The notes under the pieces were generated by a model. That model was not told the origin of the DNA, searched no databases, and saw nothing but the letters and a program-made list of their open reading frames with translations. A stretch of 64,000 nt of DNA from positions 1,295,001-1,359,000 of the forward strand of contig JACYXH010000090.1 in the NCBI GenBank assembly GCA_026745465.1, given 5' to 3'. The DNA is from Lota lota. Taxonomy: Eukaryota; Chordata; Actinopteri; Gadiformes; Lotidae. The position numbers and the translations under genes were made by a program. Each line of letters starts with the position of its first letter. Position 1 is the stretch's first letter. Of this stretch, positions 1 through 60,458 are shown in pieces.

Positions 1-48446
<48,446 letters not shown>

Positions 48447-48484
48447 GGACCCCTGGGGGGCTGGAGTTGAGCCTTACTCACCTG

Positions 48485-48675
48485 GTAAGACAGACAGACA
48501 GACGGACACAGTGGGAAGGGACAGATAGACATACAGACAGATAGACCAACAGACAGACAGACAGACAGACAGACAGAAAATCACTGCTAAGAGACGGATA
48601 GAAAGACAGACAGACACTGCGAATAGACAGACAGATAGACACTGGTAAGAGACAGACAGACAGACAAACAATCAC
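48485..48675 (+). repeat. (GACA)n in the presumed myo3b 3' UTR
   Basis: GACAGACA tracts with longer units containing AATCACTGCTAAGAGACGGA and AAACAATCACTGCGTATATG. Begins about 40 bp after the stop. The first AATAAA downstream is at 49655, so the 3' end of the transcript cannot be placed. Confidence 0.85.
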
Positions 48676-48827
48676 TGCGTATATGCAGGCATTCAGAGTG
48701 AGTGTGTGTGCGTGTGCGTGTGTGAATGCAAGCAGAAGCAAGGAAACACTGCAAGAAGTAAGGAGTAACCTGTATTATAACGCATTGTTATGGAAATTAT
48801 GTCAGCTTTAAATCGATCATTAGCACA

Positions 48828-48990
48828 GTCACATGGTCCGGTGTAGCTAAGTCTGTAGAGAAAGGCATTAACACTGCCAGGGTTGGGGGTTTGAATCCCA
48901 CGGCTGCAACCCATGTTAAGAAATATAGGTGCCCTCCTATGTATTGTAACAAGCTGTGGATAAAAGCACATAACATATGGCATGTATTAC
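48828..48990 (+). mobile_element. tRNA-derived SINE
   Basis: A-box-like GTGTAGCTAAGTCTGTAGAG, B-box-like GGTTTGAATCCC (about 48889-48900) and GTGGATAAAAGCA near the 3' end, the usual layout of fish tRNA-derived SINEs. Confidence 0.65.
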
Positions 48991-49446
48991 AACTTTTATA
49001 TAATTATTTATTCAAACATTAGGACTCAGAAATCATTTTTTTTCATGTGGCCTCTATGTGGTCAGGTTCTCTAAAGCTGAAATACATACATTATGTTTTT
49101 AATGTATGTATGTTTTAACATTTAACCTAGTTTCGACTGAGGTTGCAAACAAACCAGAAACCAGAAGCGCGTCACATCCGAGTGGCTAGCATGAGACGGG
49201 GAAATCAAAAGGCTTCAGCGATGAATAAGACAAGAATGACTTTGTTCGCGGCCTAAAGACTAAAGCATGGCGGGGCAGTGGAAGGATTAGCTGATAATAT
49301 ATGACGCACCACAATGACCATTGTCATTAAGTCTCAATTCAGAAAGCAAACAACACGCCTCCAGGTATACCGCGGTGATGAGAGATCAGAGATCTGTTTA
49401 GCAGGCTGTTTTTTCTTTTCTTTTAAAGCGTTTGTCAACTAAACTC
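48991..49446 (+). other. Intergenic, unique
   Basis: No gene or repeat recognised. Confidence 0.5.
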
Positions 49447-49700
49447 TTTAAAGGTCCAATGTGTAGAATTTAGTAGCCGCTAAGGGTGAGGATGTAGATT
49501 GCAAGCAGCTGAATATCCCCCGGACTTTACACCTTCCTTTCCAACGACTACGGTGGCCTGTACTGGCCAATATTGTATAAGGTGCCAGTAGGTGTTTCCT
49601 TGTTGCCATTCATTTTAACCGCGGCAAGTTCATTTTCGACTGCTCCAGCCTGCGAATAAATTTGTTTAACCAATCACAATCGGGTACTTTGTCAGTCACC
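49447..49700. mobile_element. Common teleost dispersed repeat (AAAGGTCCA.TGTGTAGAATTTAG)
   Basis: TTAAAGGTCCAATGTGTAGA then ATTTAGTAGC, GTGAGGATGTAGATTGCAAG, CTACGGTGGCCTGTA are typical of an abundant fish element whose two ends are inverted copies of AAAGGTCCAGTGTGTAGGAT. The second end is not seen, so this copy is probably truncated; its right border is approximate. Confidence 0.5.
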
Positions 49701-50345
49701 ATGGTCACTGTAGATGTTGTAGGACATGGCAGAGGTAATAACCTATTTATGTTTCTCAACACACAGTCCTCTTATTGCATCCATAGTAGTACATTTATAG
49801 ACCTATAATTATCACTATCTGTTATATGTATTGATCATTCATCTCAATAGCAGTCGGCGCTACCAGCCAATGTTTACTTGCACTGTGGTACGTGAATATA
49901 GGTTGCTTTTGATTACATGACTGTTTGAAGTTGTATCGCAACAGTTTTGCTTTGTATACCAACTTTCTCCAAAAGCGTGATTGCCTACTTTAAATGATCG
50001 ATCAGGGAAACGACCTCAAAAACGAACGTCACCAAAACATGGATGTATTATAGAATGCACGCCCACTTATCATAATCCCCCTCATCTGCAAACTGCCCTT
50101 CGCTACACTATTTTAGACTTAAAAAGTAAAACACCATTATAATCCTCTGAATACGTAGAATATTTTGGTGGAAGCAATGAACATAAGCATGTCTTCACTG
50201 GCTATATTACGCACGTCCGAGAGAGGGTTAAGCTTCTCGGACATCTATAGTATAACCCCACGGTGTGTGTGGATGTGTGGCGCTCCGTCTGGCCAGCAGT
50301 TGATGTTGATGTCCGCGTCCAAGAGAGGGTTAAGCTTCTAGGACA
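49701..50345 (+). other. Intergenic, unique
   Basis: Contains two copies of GAGAGGGTTAAGCTTCT, at about 50221 and 50323, each following a CGTCC and preceding GGACA. Nothing else recognised. Confidence 0.5.
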
Positions 50346-50374
50346 CTTAGTAGTTTAACTAGTTTAACGCTCCC

Positions 50375-50517
50375 TCACCACCACCAACAACCCCTTCACC
50401 GCCACCTCCACCTCCACCTCCACCACCAAACTCCCGCTCACCACCACCACCCCTCACCACCACCCCCTCACCACCACCACCAAGCAAGACCCCACTGACG
50501 CTAGCCCCCTCCCCACA

Positions 50518-50560
<43 letters not shown>

Positions 50561-50715
50561 TGTATTTCACCCTTAAGTGTAGCAGGAATTTTCCGTTAAA
50601 GATGTGAAGTGTCGGAAATGCCGGGCCTCATCCCTCTCCCTCTCTCCCTCTCCCTCATCCCTCTCTCCCCCTCCCTCTCTCTCTCCCCCTCCCTCTCTCT
50701 CTCTCTCCAATTTGC
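50375..50715 (+). repeat. CCA-rich, (CA)n and (CT)n tracts
   Basis: CACCACCACC words at 50378-50485, (CA)n at 50516-50558, then CCCTCTCTC words at 50632-50708. Confidence 0.9.
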
Positions 50716-52528
50716 ATATCATTTACTGCATCTCCCTTTTGTTGACACCCCCGGCCCTGGGAAGAGATCTTGATCGTAATAGGAAGAGTAGGGGGGTAGG
50801 ACTGGAAGACCCCCCTCCTCACGCACAGCGGGGGAGGGGAGGAGGGGGGGGGGGGACATTAGAGGTCTAGTGCCTCGATAGCCGGGCTGGCTCCCCTGGA
50901 TGTCAGGTTCACCAGAACCCCGGTGCGTTGAAACGGGCCACCCGTGGGTACGCATCAGCGGCGCCCCACGGCTCGCCGGTAAGACGTGGGGCTCCAGGTA
51001 CGCACGGCGTGATGAGCCCATCACCGATTCACCACAGTTGACCTGAATCACAAGCACTTTCGTATGTTGATTTTCACCCTCAACTTTGTAGTTGTTTAAA
51101 GCGAGGGTTAGCGGAGTCGTGTAGCTAATAGCGCCGATACAAGCTAACAGTAGTGAATACAGTTGATGTATTTAAACCCTTGCAGTTGCCATAAGTTGCA
51201 ATAAAGGCTGTGAATTGCCTTAAAGTAAACAGTCTCAGTTGGATTCAACTATATGTTTGATGTTTTGGTTTTTCATATCAATAAATAAGAAATAAAACAT
51301 TGTGCAACTTTAGTATGATGACTTTACGTGTCTAAAAGAACGCTATCATACTGTCACAAAACGTCATTATTCCACCATTTGAAACTCTTGTTATGAATTC
51401 AAACTCATCCCCGGAGGAACAGGCACACCCGTCATCACCGTCCCCATTCCGTAATCATTCCTTAATCATTCCAACACAAAGAGGAAGTCGTGTCCGACGT
51501 GGACATGCTAACACCCCAGACAGCATGGCGGCCATATTCCGCGCGCGGCGTTGCAGCTAGTTGAAACGCGCTCCACCTCGGCGGTAGCGCGGAAGCCTTA
51601 ATTAGAGATCCCGGGTTGTGTAGCCGAGGTCCCGGCTGGGGAGCCACGCGGGCTGCCTCTCTGAAGAGCAGAAATAGGTCACCCCGAGCACCCTGTAGTG
51701 AGCCTTAAAAGTACACTGAATCAATTAAGTGTGATCGTGCTCCCATGATTATTTTGGCCCTGTTTCTTTTTTCTTTTTTTTTAAGATTAGAAAATTCAAA
51801 CGAGGCCGGTCGTTGGAGTAACGAGGTCGTACCGCCGCCACATATCGTAGCGGGCGTTTCCTCCGCTGTTATTTAGTTTGGTTTGGTACACGTCATTGAC
51901 TCCTTATGCATTAGGACGACAACTAACGCATAGTTAGTCAGACAGCTATGGTCTCCCTGTAAAACCACTGCTGTGTGGGTGAGGTTGAAGTCCCTCTGGC
52001 CGTCAGTTCCTTTTTAAAACCTTTTGTTCACAGTGAACAATACAGCTGATGTTAAGCTTTTTTTTGTTGTTGTTGCGCAAACCACGCTACATGTTCTTTA
52101 AAAGAATAATACATCCATGTCTCCCTAAAACATGTATTTTAATCCAGAGTTCCCAGCCGACATTGTAACATCACTCAAGCAGAGGCCTCTAACAAATGAT
52201 GAAAAGCTGGTGTGTGTGTGTTTTTTTTTTTCTTCATTCTTCTTATTTTACGCAGTAGGCACACTTACCTTTTCACCCACCGGTGACGTCTCACTTCAAA
52301 GAGAGACGGCGATTAGCGCAACATTGTCCTGTCCTATATCCCTGCGAGTTCAAAGGGAGGCCATGAATACGGCGGCAGGCTCCTCGTGAGCCGCTGGAGT
52401 GTACTTTACGTGGGTTTGACAAACGCGATGTTTAGTCACACGCGGTGCAGAACGCCACTATATGTTTACACGTTAGACCCTACTTAAGACAGCCCAGGCC
52501 TGTTTACTCCCCAGTAAAGATCGCCCTC
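50716..52528 (+). other. Intergenic, unique
   Basis: G-rich stretch at 50828-50854 and T runs near 51770 and 52222. No open frame or element recognised. Confidence 0.5.
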
Positions 52529-52566
52529 GTTTCCAATAGTTTGGTGACACTCAAACTATTGGAAAC
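52529..52566. other. Perfect 15-bp inverted repeat
   Basis: GTTTCCAATAGTTTG (52529-52543), 8-base spacer GTGACACT, then CAAACTATTGGAAAC (52552-52566), a perfect reverse complement. Further partial copies (AACTATTACC, TAGTTACCAAACTATTG) follow within 35 bp. Confidence 0.95.
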
Positions 52567-52699
52567 TATTACCAACCTACTATAGTTACCAAACTATTGC
52601 TACGTCACGCGGACGATTCGAAGCGCTCCACAATGTTAACATTGTGATGCAGGGGATGCGGACGGAGAGAAGCTGTAAGGCATGCATGTCAATCAAACG

Positions 52700-52700
52700 C

Positions 52701-52757
<57 letters not shown>

Positions 52758-52818
52758 ATGTGTGTGTGTGTGTGTGTGTGTTTATGTGTGTTTGTGTGTG
52801 TGTTTATGTGTGTGTGTT

Positions 52819-52849
<31 letters not shown>

Positions 52850-52906
52850 TTATGTGTGTTTGTGTTTATGTGTGTGTGTGTGTGTGTGTGTTTGTGTGTG
52901 TGTTTA

Positions 52907-52937
<31 letters not shown>

Positions 52938-52940
52938 GAG
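52700..52940 (+). repeat. (GT)n with TTTATG interruptions
   Basis: About 240 bp of TG broken every 10-30 bp by TTTATG or TTTG. Confidence 0.95.
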
Positions 52941-53109
52941 CAAAAGAAACTCCCCCTTAAGTCTGCATTAAGGGAGAGGGGGAGTAAAGAGGCAGGGGAA
53001 GGAGGAGATAAAAGAGGCTGTTGAGGACGTACATCAAAGGTTTTTAATGACGTGGGGCCATTAGGGTAACAGTGGCCTTTGTTTCAGCTTCCTCACACCT
53101 GCAATTTGT

Positions 53110-53345
53110 TGGGGGGGGGGGGATTCTATGCACTGTTGAGTTGTTTGCATTTGCATGAATATAAAACGCATGCATGAGGAGATGCCCCCCCTCCCCAGCT
53201 GCCCCCTCCCCCACAGCCCATTCTTCACTAGTGACCAAATGTTGTGCTGATAATTACAGCTGTCTTTTCATTAGCAGAGGAAGCACACACACTGACATTC
53301 TCTTATTCTCTTCCCCCACCCCCCCCCCCCCCCCCCCCCCCCCTC
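53110..53345 (+). other. Intergenic with poly-G and poly-C
   Basis: Poly-G at 53110-53122 and a poly-C of about 30 bases at 53314-53343, with unique sequence between. Confidence 0.8.
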
Positions 53346-53557
53346 AATGTGAAGAGAGAGATGAGCTAGGAAGCGGCGGAGCAGAGTTTTGCAGGACAAT
53401 AGAAACAGTATGAGGACGGGCTGTTATCCTGCACGCTATGACATTTATTTAGTTCAGACTTCGTCGTTTTCTTTCGTTTTTTCAGCGCCTCCGGTACTGG
53501 AATGGGATTTGACAAATCAGAGCGTGAAAATTGTGATTAGCTTCTCTGGGTTTTGGG

Positions 53558-53804
<247 letters not shown>

Positions 53805-54424
53805 GTCGTTGCCACTGGCTACAGGAGCCTATCACCTGGTGTCCAACTAAATGGCTTTTTAATTGAGGCCGGGCTAAAATGGTGTCAATGACACGGCGTG
53901 CTTTAAGAGCTAGTGGAGCCGTCCTAAATGACTCTCATAAAGAAGAAAAACCGTGCTGCAAATAAGTGTGTGAGTGTGTCTTGCCTGTCTGTTTATGTGC
54001 TTGAGTCTAGCTTGGAGTGTGCGCGTGTGTGTGTTGAGATAATGGGCATAGTAAAGACCATATCAAGAACAAATCAACTATATTTTTCCTATGGTGAAGA
54101 AGAGACGGGGAAAACGGCATGAGCCAATTTTTATCATTTCCTTTTCAAGGATTCTCATCATCCTTATTTCTTCTTTAACAAATCTCTTTCCTTTAGAACT
54201 TCCCATAACATCCATCTGCTATTTCACATGTACGTGAATATGTATCCGTTCAGCAGATGTGTTTCTCCCCAGCGGCCCTGGGGTTAAACAATCAGATCCT
54301 ACAATCCAAAACATTGGAGCAAACCTTAAAGTAAGCAGAAACAGTACAGCAACGGGTCAGCTGCAGGAAAACAGCAACAAGGTTATTTAATATTTACATC
54401 ATCAATCCGTTTGTATTTAGTGCA

Positions 54425-54775
54425 TCATCGTGAAGCCTTGCATACATACAGCATATAATACTTTCATGTACACTGAACGTATTATATACTGTAGGTGTAT
54501 AAGATATAATATGCAAACACACTGAACACATATACAGCATGTATATAAAACAGTATATAATATAAAATATGTTCATATGCACTGAAGGTATCATATACTG
54601 TATGTATATAAAACAGTATATAATATAAAATAAGTTCATATGCACTGAAGGTATCATATACTGTATGTATATAAAACAGTATATAATATAAAATAAGTTC
54701 ATATGCACTGAAGGTATCATATACTGTATGTATATAAAGCAGTATATAATATAAAATACATTCATATAGACTGAA
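54425..54775 (+). repeat. 63-bp AT-rich minisatellite
   Basis: About five units; the last four have exact 63-bp spacing (ACTGAAGGTATCATATACTG at 54581, 54644, 54707) and include GTATATAAAACAGTATATAA. Each unit contains TATA-rich, partly palindromic sequence. Confidence 0.94.
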
Positions 54776-54908
54776 ACCACCACTCTGAATTCCCTTCACA
54801 TCTCGGTTCGACGGTTCAATGTAAATATGATCTGTTGCTTCCCCTCATGGGACGTAACGGCAGGTGGTCACCCCGTAAAACACCGGATTACCGCCGCAGC
54901 CTTGGTGG

Positions 54909-55110
54909 GCCGGGGGGGGGGGGGGGGGGGGGGGGGGGCGACCGGGGGGGTACGCTGACCCGACCCGTCTGCTGCGACCCCTGGCCCACAACCGCACATT
55001 GCCAAGGCTTTGCTGTTTGCTCTTGAATATGTGGAGCACCCAAGCTTCATAGAGACCAGAGTGGAGGAGGTGGAGGAGGTGGAGGAGGTGGAGGAGGAGG
55101 AGGAGGTGCA
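54909..55110 (+). repeat. Poly-G and (GGTGGA)n
   Basis: Poly-G of about 30 at 54910-54938 and GGAGGTGGAGGAGGTGGAGG repeats at 55060-55108. Confidence 0.9.
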
Positions 55111-55481
55111 CGGGGTTAGAGTTGTATCGCATTGCAGGGGGAAAATTAGTGGGACCAAAGTTGGGGTTTGTGTGTGCGCAGCGCGGCGAACAATGGCGGC
55201 TCTCTGTCAGAGAGCGACTTCAAAGGCGGCGCTGAGTGACTGCTCTGAGTTCTACTTTGTTGTAGATCACTGAGGAAATTCACAGATGTTTTCTCATACG
55301 AGACGCCATTATAGCAGCTCAAGTACCCTGTAGCCTGAAGCAACTCTGCCTCTCTCGCCCCCTCTCCCTCCCTCTCTCTCTCTCTCTCTCTCCTTCTCTC
55401 ACTTTTTTTTTTTTTTTTACTCACTCACAACCCATTGTACCTCTCATCTCTTGCGTAGGAGACAGACGTGGAACCTGTTTT

Positions 55482-55517
55482 CTTTCCAACCGTCCAAAGA
55501 CTTGGACGGTTGGAAAG
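55482..55517. other. Perfect 16-bp inverted repeat (hairpin)
   Basis: CTTTCCAACCGTCCAA (55482-55497), loop AGAC, TTGGACGGTTGGAAAG (55502-55517). All 16 pairs are exact. The region between myo3b and sp5 shows no gene around it. Confidence 0.96.
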
Positions 55518-55519
55518 TT

Positions 55520-58449
55520 AGAATTGCGCGAGTCGTTGTGACTCTGTCGTTCCTGACGTCGCTACTCCCATCTAGTCAACCGCAGCTCCTGCTGTCGGAT
55601 CGCTGGAGGTTTCGGTCTTCCCTCATCTCAGCACGAGGGCTTTTCAGGTTTCACGGTGATAAGGAAGAAACAGGGCTATCCGAAAGAGTTATGGTTATCG
55701 TGGTGGGACGGAATATGTCGTAGTAGTTTGTTATTAGATATTGATGTATTATATTTGTTCTCTTTCTCCTCTGCAGATGGCCTTTGTCAACACTTAACCG
55801 GACCTAAAAAATTGCATAATCACATGATTTGTGATATTGTAAATTCTATCAAATATTTTGAAATCGCTTTTTTATGTGTCATACTGCTTTCATCAATGAA
55901 TGTTGTTCTTTGGGTTAAGTTATGTCCTCGGTTCATTGATTGCTTGATATTTTATAAAAGAAAACATCTAAAAAGCACCTTCCTGTTGCTGCTCTTACTT
56001 CTTTTATCTTCTCCGAGATTCGAGGGAAATCGCAATAAACTCAACAAAACCTTTAAGATATTGTGTACACAAATGAAAGATTGCGGAATATCCAATGTTT
56101 TGATGAACGGATAAAGTTCTGAGATCTAAGACCGTCAAAAACTTTCTGTTGCACATGTATGCTAATATATATGGAAACATGCATGTTAATATAGTGGCTA
56201 TGGAATCATACGCACACATGTTTCCATGTACAGTAACATATCCCTGGACTTTCTGTTAGTCATATGTTGTCCATGAACATCACAAGACTCAACAATATCT
56301 CTCCGTGAAATTGTGTTTGCCTATCTTTAAAGATGATTGAGATGATCTTTAGATCACATGTATTTATCACTTGCAAGTGTGTTCGCTGGTAGCATTGACC
56401 CGTTTGATGTTTTAACCATGAACTCACATAGCAGCGACATACTTTTGCGTTGGACCTCCTTCAGCTTTAGCTGCTACTATGGGATAATCTTGGTCAGAAA
56501 AGAGAAAATCTCAAACCAAGTAACAATTGATTTTGTCATGTACGGTATATGGGTCCTCCTGGATGTGTCAAAATAACTGTATATCCCAGAAGAAGTGCTG
56601 TGTATAACATTAGCTTCATTGTAATGGTTGTTTCATGGGTATAAATCTCAATCTCTAATACAATCCCATGTGCGAGGACAGAGAGCACACGCACGTGAAA
56701 AATGGGAAACCATCGACTGAAGTACAAATGTTTGTTGTAAAAAATAAGATCAAATAAAAGACCTGCAAAGCCTCCTCTGACAATGTGCTTTAAATAACGT
56801 TAACATTTGCATCCAAATGAGCATCTGTCACGTTTGTGTGGAGAGTTATGTAGCGGTGATGTTTTTATTGTCCTTCGGGGCCACCCATGTCATCTGTTGA
56901 TAAATAAGTGTGATTTGATTTGTTTTCTCAGTGAGAGTCAAGGACTTCAGCTTTTGTTTGCCTTTGAATCTGAAACTTTTTGCCTCTTCAGTTTGTATCG
57001 CGATGTAAATGTATGTGTTGTTCTGAATCACCTTTTAATTAAATGTTTTTATTAAAGAGAGATTAACAAATTGAATCCAAAACACGTTTTAAAGGTTTAA
57101 AACAATTGTGTTATAGTAAACTTCCACAAAACCACAAAACAGATCAGAAGACGATATTTATGCATAAGTAAAACACTAAAGCACACAACAAATAAATACA
57201 CCATAAATTGCAACTGCCCACTTGTGTTGTCATGTTTGTCTAATTCCTATACCTGATTTTATTGTTATTTTTTTGCTTTACAACAATAGTCCCTTAAACA
57301 CTCAAAAAAGAGCTTCCATCTCGGCTCTTACTGTGAAGGAAACCCTGCTGATCCACAATGGGAGAACTGCTTCATTCTGTAGCACTCCGGTTTAGCCTAG
57401 TAGTATTTAGTAGTTAAACATGGTTCTTCCAGCACTCACCAGCAGGACCCTCCCCTCCCCCTCTGTCTCCCTCTCTCTCTCCCTCATGACTGTGTAGAGC
57501 CGTGGGAGAGACTGGGAACATTAATCCCTTCAAAGGAACAGATCTAATTCAAAATCTGCCGCCCCAAACTAGTGGAGAGAGGACAGTTGATTGTTTCTGC
57601 AGGGAAGCCAGATAAAGATCACAGAATTGATATTTAAAACTATACAACAACTTCCCGTTCTACAGTTTGAGTTGACTGGTGTTGCTGCCGCAGAAGTTTG
57701 GAAATGGGAATTTGACGTTGTCGTAGAAAATGATTTGCTTTGCCTTGGAAGTTTGATTATTGCTTATTTTGTGCCAGTGTAGTTTCCAATGCTCCTTGCT
57801 TATGTTCTGAAATGATTTGAGTGCTCAGAGATGGTTCAGCGTCTTATTATTATTATTATTATTATTTTCGTCTGTCCATGGCGCTTCGTCCTCCCGGACC
57901 TTTTGAACTGACAAGTTGTTAAAAGACAAAAAAAAGGAGACGCACAATGGAGACGTCAGCCATTCATGGTGCTACTTCTGACACCTGGGTCGGTGGAGAG
58001 CTATTGTTGACTGTTCCTCATGTCATGTTAAGTAGCATGTTGGACAAATTTAAATGAGCGACTTAGAGTAATCTATGAGTTATCGCCTGTCATTGCATTG
58101 TTAAACTAAACGTTAATGATCAGCAAAATGTAATATCATCGGTGCAGCCTGCAACAGCCAAGGTGCAATATAAACAATTCAGTCAGAACACCGTAATTGA
58201 ATGTTAATAGCAACGTCATAGTTAAAAGACGAGGCACACAATTATATTCATATTACAAATGTAAAAAGAACGCTAATTATAAGACATGAGAAGTTTTTTT
58301 TTTTGAATGACTTGATTGGTGCACGTGGAGATCTCCAGAGATAACAACGTCACATTGTCACGCAGAGTTCTGCAACAAATCCTTAATTACAAAGCGAGGA
58401 TCAGATGACTCCGGCAGCCAATACCGGCGTCTCCAGGCGGCACGGGGGT
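55520..58449 (+). other. Intergenic upstream of sp5, unique
   Basis: AT-rich. CT-rich stretch near 57455-57485 and (ATT)n at 57846-57867. Open frames of up to 152 codons here have no recognisable family and no coding signs. Confidence 0.5.
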
Positions 58450-58685
58450 CTTTGATCAAGAAAATCCAATTATTTGTGTATATACATTTCCCACATAGTG
58501 ATTACTTCATTAATTGTCCCGCCTTTATCTCCTCCCTTCCCACCCACCCCCACCCCCCCCTAATAATCAGCTCTTTTATCCAGACCAACAAACACACCAT
58601 AGGAGCTTTGTGGATTCAAAGGATTTGCTTTCCCCTCTCAAAGAGCCGCTATTCTTTGATGATTGGGCAGCGGCAAACTTCAAAG
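58450..58685 (+). promoter_or_regulatory. Candidate Wnt-responsive sp5 upstream region with TCF/LEF cores
   Basis: Five TCF/LEF-type cores lie 240-475 bp before the sp5 ATG: CTTTGATC (58450-58457), TTCAAAGGA (58615-58623), CTCAAAG (58637-58643), CTTTGAT (58654-58660) and TTCAAAG (58679-58685). A reversed CCAAT box (ATTGG, 58662-58666) adjoins the fourth. No clear TATA box is seen. That Sp5 is a direct Wnt target is established; that these sites work is inferred. Confidence 0.5.
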
Positions 58686-58924
58686 TAATAAATCTTATTT
58701 CTGACTGGCTGGCGGCCCAACAAAGTCCTTATCAAATTCTAAGAAGTGATCCCTCACTCTTCAGATAGTCCAGGGATATCTCGCGGAGAGGAAGCACTGA
58801 GAGTGAAGCCTTGCGCGACAAGATATTCTTCTTCTTCTTTTTTTTTACTGCAAATATATACATATTTATCTCAATTAGTTTTTATTTCGAGTTGCTCCTG
58901 TCGAGAGGAGGACGACGTTTCACC

Positions 58925-58975
58925 ATGGCAGCAGTGGCTGTACTGCGGAATGAAACACTCCACGCTTTTCTGCAG
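58925..58975 (+). CDS. sp5: sp5 exon 1
   Basis: Seventeen codons, [17 protein letters not shown], ending at CAG|GTTTGT. The short first coding exon followed by one large exon is the usual Sp5 layout. An upstream 5' UTR is likely, but its start cannot be fixed from sequence. Confidence 0.93.
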
Positions 58976-60458
58976 GTTTGTTGCAAAGTTTTTGTGGACT
59001 TTATTGGGAAACGTTAACGTCGGTGAACATGTTCGAGCGGTAGGATTGTAAGGATTGTGAATGCGAAGGGTACTATTTTGCCTCGTTTTGATGGACTGTT
59101 AATCACGTAAATAGAATATATCCAATGCTTCTGTTTAGAATACTTTTTTACTTATTACTCGTTTTTACATTGTCGAGGAATATTCTAGTCTAACGTGTAG
59201 GTTATGGAGTAGCCTATTTATTGAAGCCTATTCAAAGGTTTTCCACTAAAATCTATTTAATTACAGATATATCTTTATTGCGTTGTCCTTAAAAATTAGA
59301 TGGGGCTTCTGAACTTGGTGACCAGAAATGTAGAATATTAATCTTTCACATTTGATTTGGTTTATTTAGGATCGCACTCCAAACTCTTCCCCGGAGAACT
59401 GCAAACACTCTCCCTTGGCTCTCCTGGCGGCCACTTGTAACCGGATCGGGCACCATCACCCCGGATCGAATCCCGCCGATTTCCTCCAGGTGCCTTATGA
59501 CCCCACTCTGAGTTCGCCATCGCGTTTGTTTCACCCGTGGAGTAACGAGGGGAACCACCAAACCGCTCTTTCCAGCAATTCCACTTTCGGACTACCTTCC
59601 AAGCCCCAGCTGTCTGCGCACATCCAGAGCTCCTTCAGCTCCCACCACCACGAGCTGCCGCTCACCCCTCCGGCAGACCCCTCGTATCCATATGACTTTT
59701 CCCCGGTCAAGATGCTACCCTGCTCCATGCAGTCCCTGCAGTCCACCTGCCCCCCTACCTACGTTCCCGCGGTCAGTTACGCAGCTCCAACTCCCATTGC
59801 GCCCTCGATGCCAAGCTTTGTCACGGGACCCTCCGGCCTCATGCACCAACAGCAGCGGCAGCTGTCCCCCAACCACGGGGAGGATATCCCGTGGTGGAGC
59901 CTCCAGCAGGGGGGCCATGTGAGTCACCCGTCGTCTCTCGGCCACCACCGGTTCCAGCTGCAGCGGGGCTTGGTACTCGGACATACGGACTTTGCGCAAT
60001 ACCAGACGCAGATCGCCGCGTTGCTGCACACCAAGTCCCCTCTCGCGTCCGCTCGGCGGTGCAGAAGGTGCAGGTGTCCGAACTGCCAGTCATCGACCTC
60101 CAACGACGAGCCCGGGAAGAAGAAACAGCACATATGTCACATCCCGGGCTGCGGGAAAGTTTACGGCAAAACGTCTCACCTGAAAGCGCACCTGAGGTGG
60201 CACTCAGGGGAGCGGCCGTTTGTGTGTAACTGGCTCTTCTGTGGCAAGAGCTTCACCAGGTCGGACGAACTGCAGAGACACCTGAGGACTCACACGGGGG
60301 AGAAGCGCTTCGTGTGCCCGGACTGTTGCAAGAGGTTCATGCGGAGCGATCACTTGGCAAAGCACGTGAAAACTCACCAGAACAAAAAGAGCAAATGCCA
60401 CGAAAAGACGGGCCTCGACCACCGTGTGAAACGGGAAGACCCGAGGAGTATGTTGTAA
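58925..60458 (+). CDS. sp5: Sp5 zinc-finger transcription factor, two exons
   Basis: Sp5 is a nuclear GC-box-binding factor of the Sp/KLF family, a direct Wnt/beta-catenin target and feedback regulator acting in mesoderm, tailbud and neural patterning. Exons 58925-58975 and 59370-60458 join in phase 0 to 379 residues (human SP5 398). The start [17 protein letters not shown] matches the Sp5 N-terminus and has a good Kozak context (CACCATGG). Residues 31-40 [10 protein letters not shown] form the SP box; CRRCRCPNC at 248-256 is the Buttonhead box. Three C2H2 fingers are complete: C273/C278/H291/H295, C303/C308/H321/H325, C333/C336/H349/H353. Recognition helices KTSHLKA, RSDELQR and RSDHLAK fit GC/GT-box binding. 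Fish have two sp5 copies (sp5a, sp5l); I cannot tell which this is. Confidence 0.96.
59370..60458 (+). CDS. sp5: sp5 exon 2 (SP box, Btd box, three zinc fingers)
   Basis: Starts after TTTATTTAG with [20 protein letters not shown], and ends PRSML-TAA. It holds a Ser/Pro/His-rich activation region, the Buttonhead box and all three fingers. Joining to exon 1 in phase 0 gives a continuous frame; the internal TTG at 59415 is not the start. Confidence 0.95.
   Translation, partial: DRTPNSSPENCKHSPLALLAATCNRIGHHHPGSNPADFLQVPYDPTLSSPSRLFHPWSNEGNHQTALSSNSTFGLPSKPQLSAHIQSSFSSHHHELPLTPPADPSYPYDFSPVKMLPCSMQSLQSTCPPTYVPAVSYAAPTPIAPSMPSFVTGPSGLMHQQQRQLSPNHGEDIPWWSLQQGGHVSHPSSLGHHRFQLQRGLVLGHTDFAQYQTQIAALLHTKSPLASARRCRRCRCPNCQSSTSNDEPGKKKQHICHIPGCGKVYGKTSHLKAHLRWHSGERPFVCNWLFCGKSFTRSDELQRHLRTHTGEKRFVCPDCCKRFMRSDHLAKHVKTHQNKKSKCHEKTGLDHRVKREDPRSML

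Noticed and set aside
55451..56114. Frames of 90 and 152 codons upstream of sp5
   Set aside because: One runs through a perfect palindrome, neither has recognisable domains, good start context or splice support.
59415..60458. sp5 as an intronless 347-residue protein from 59415
   Set aside because: That start is TTG; the conserved Sp5 N-terminus is on the separate exon at 58925-58975, which joins in phase 0.
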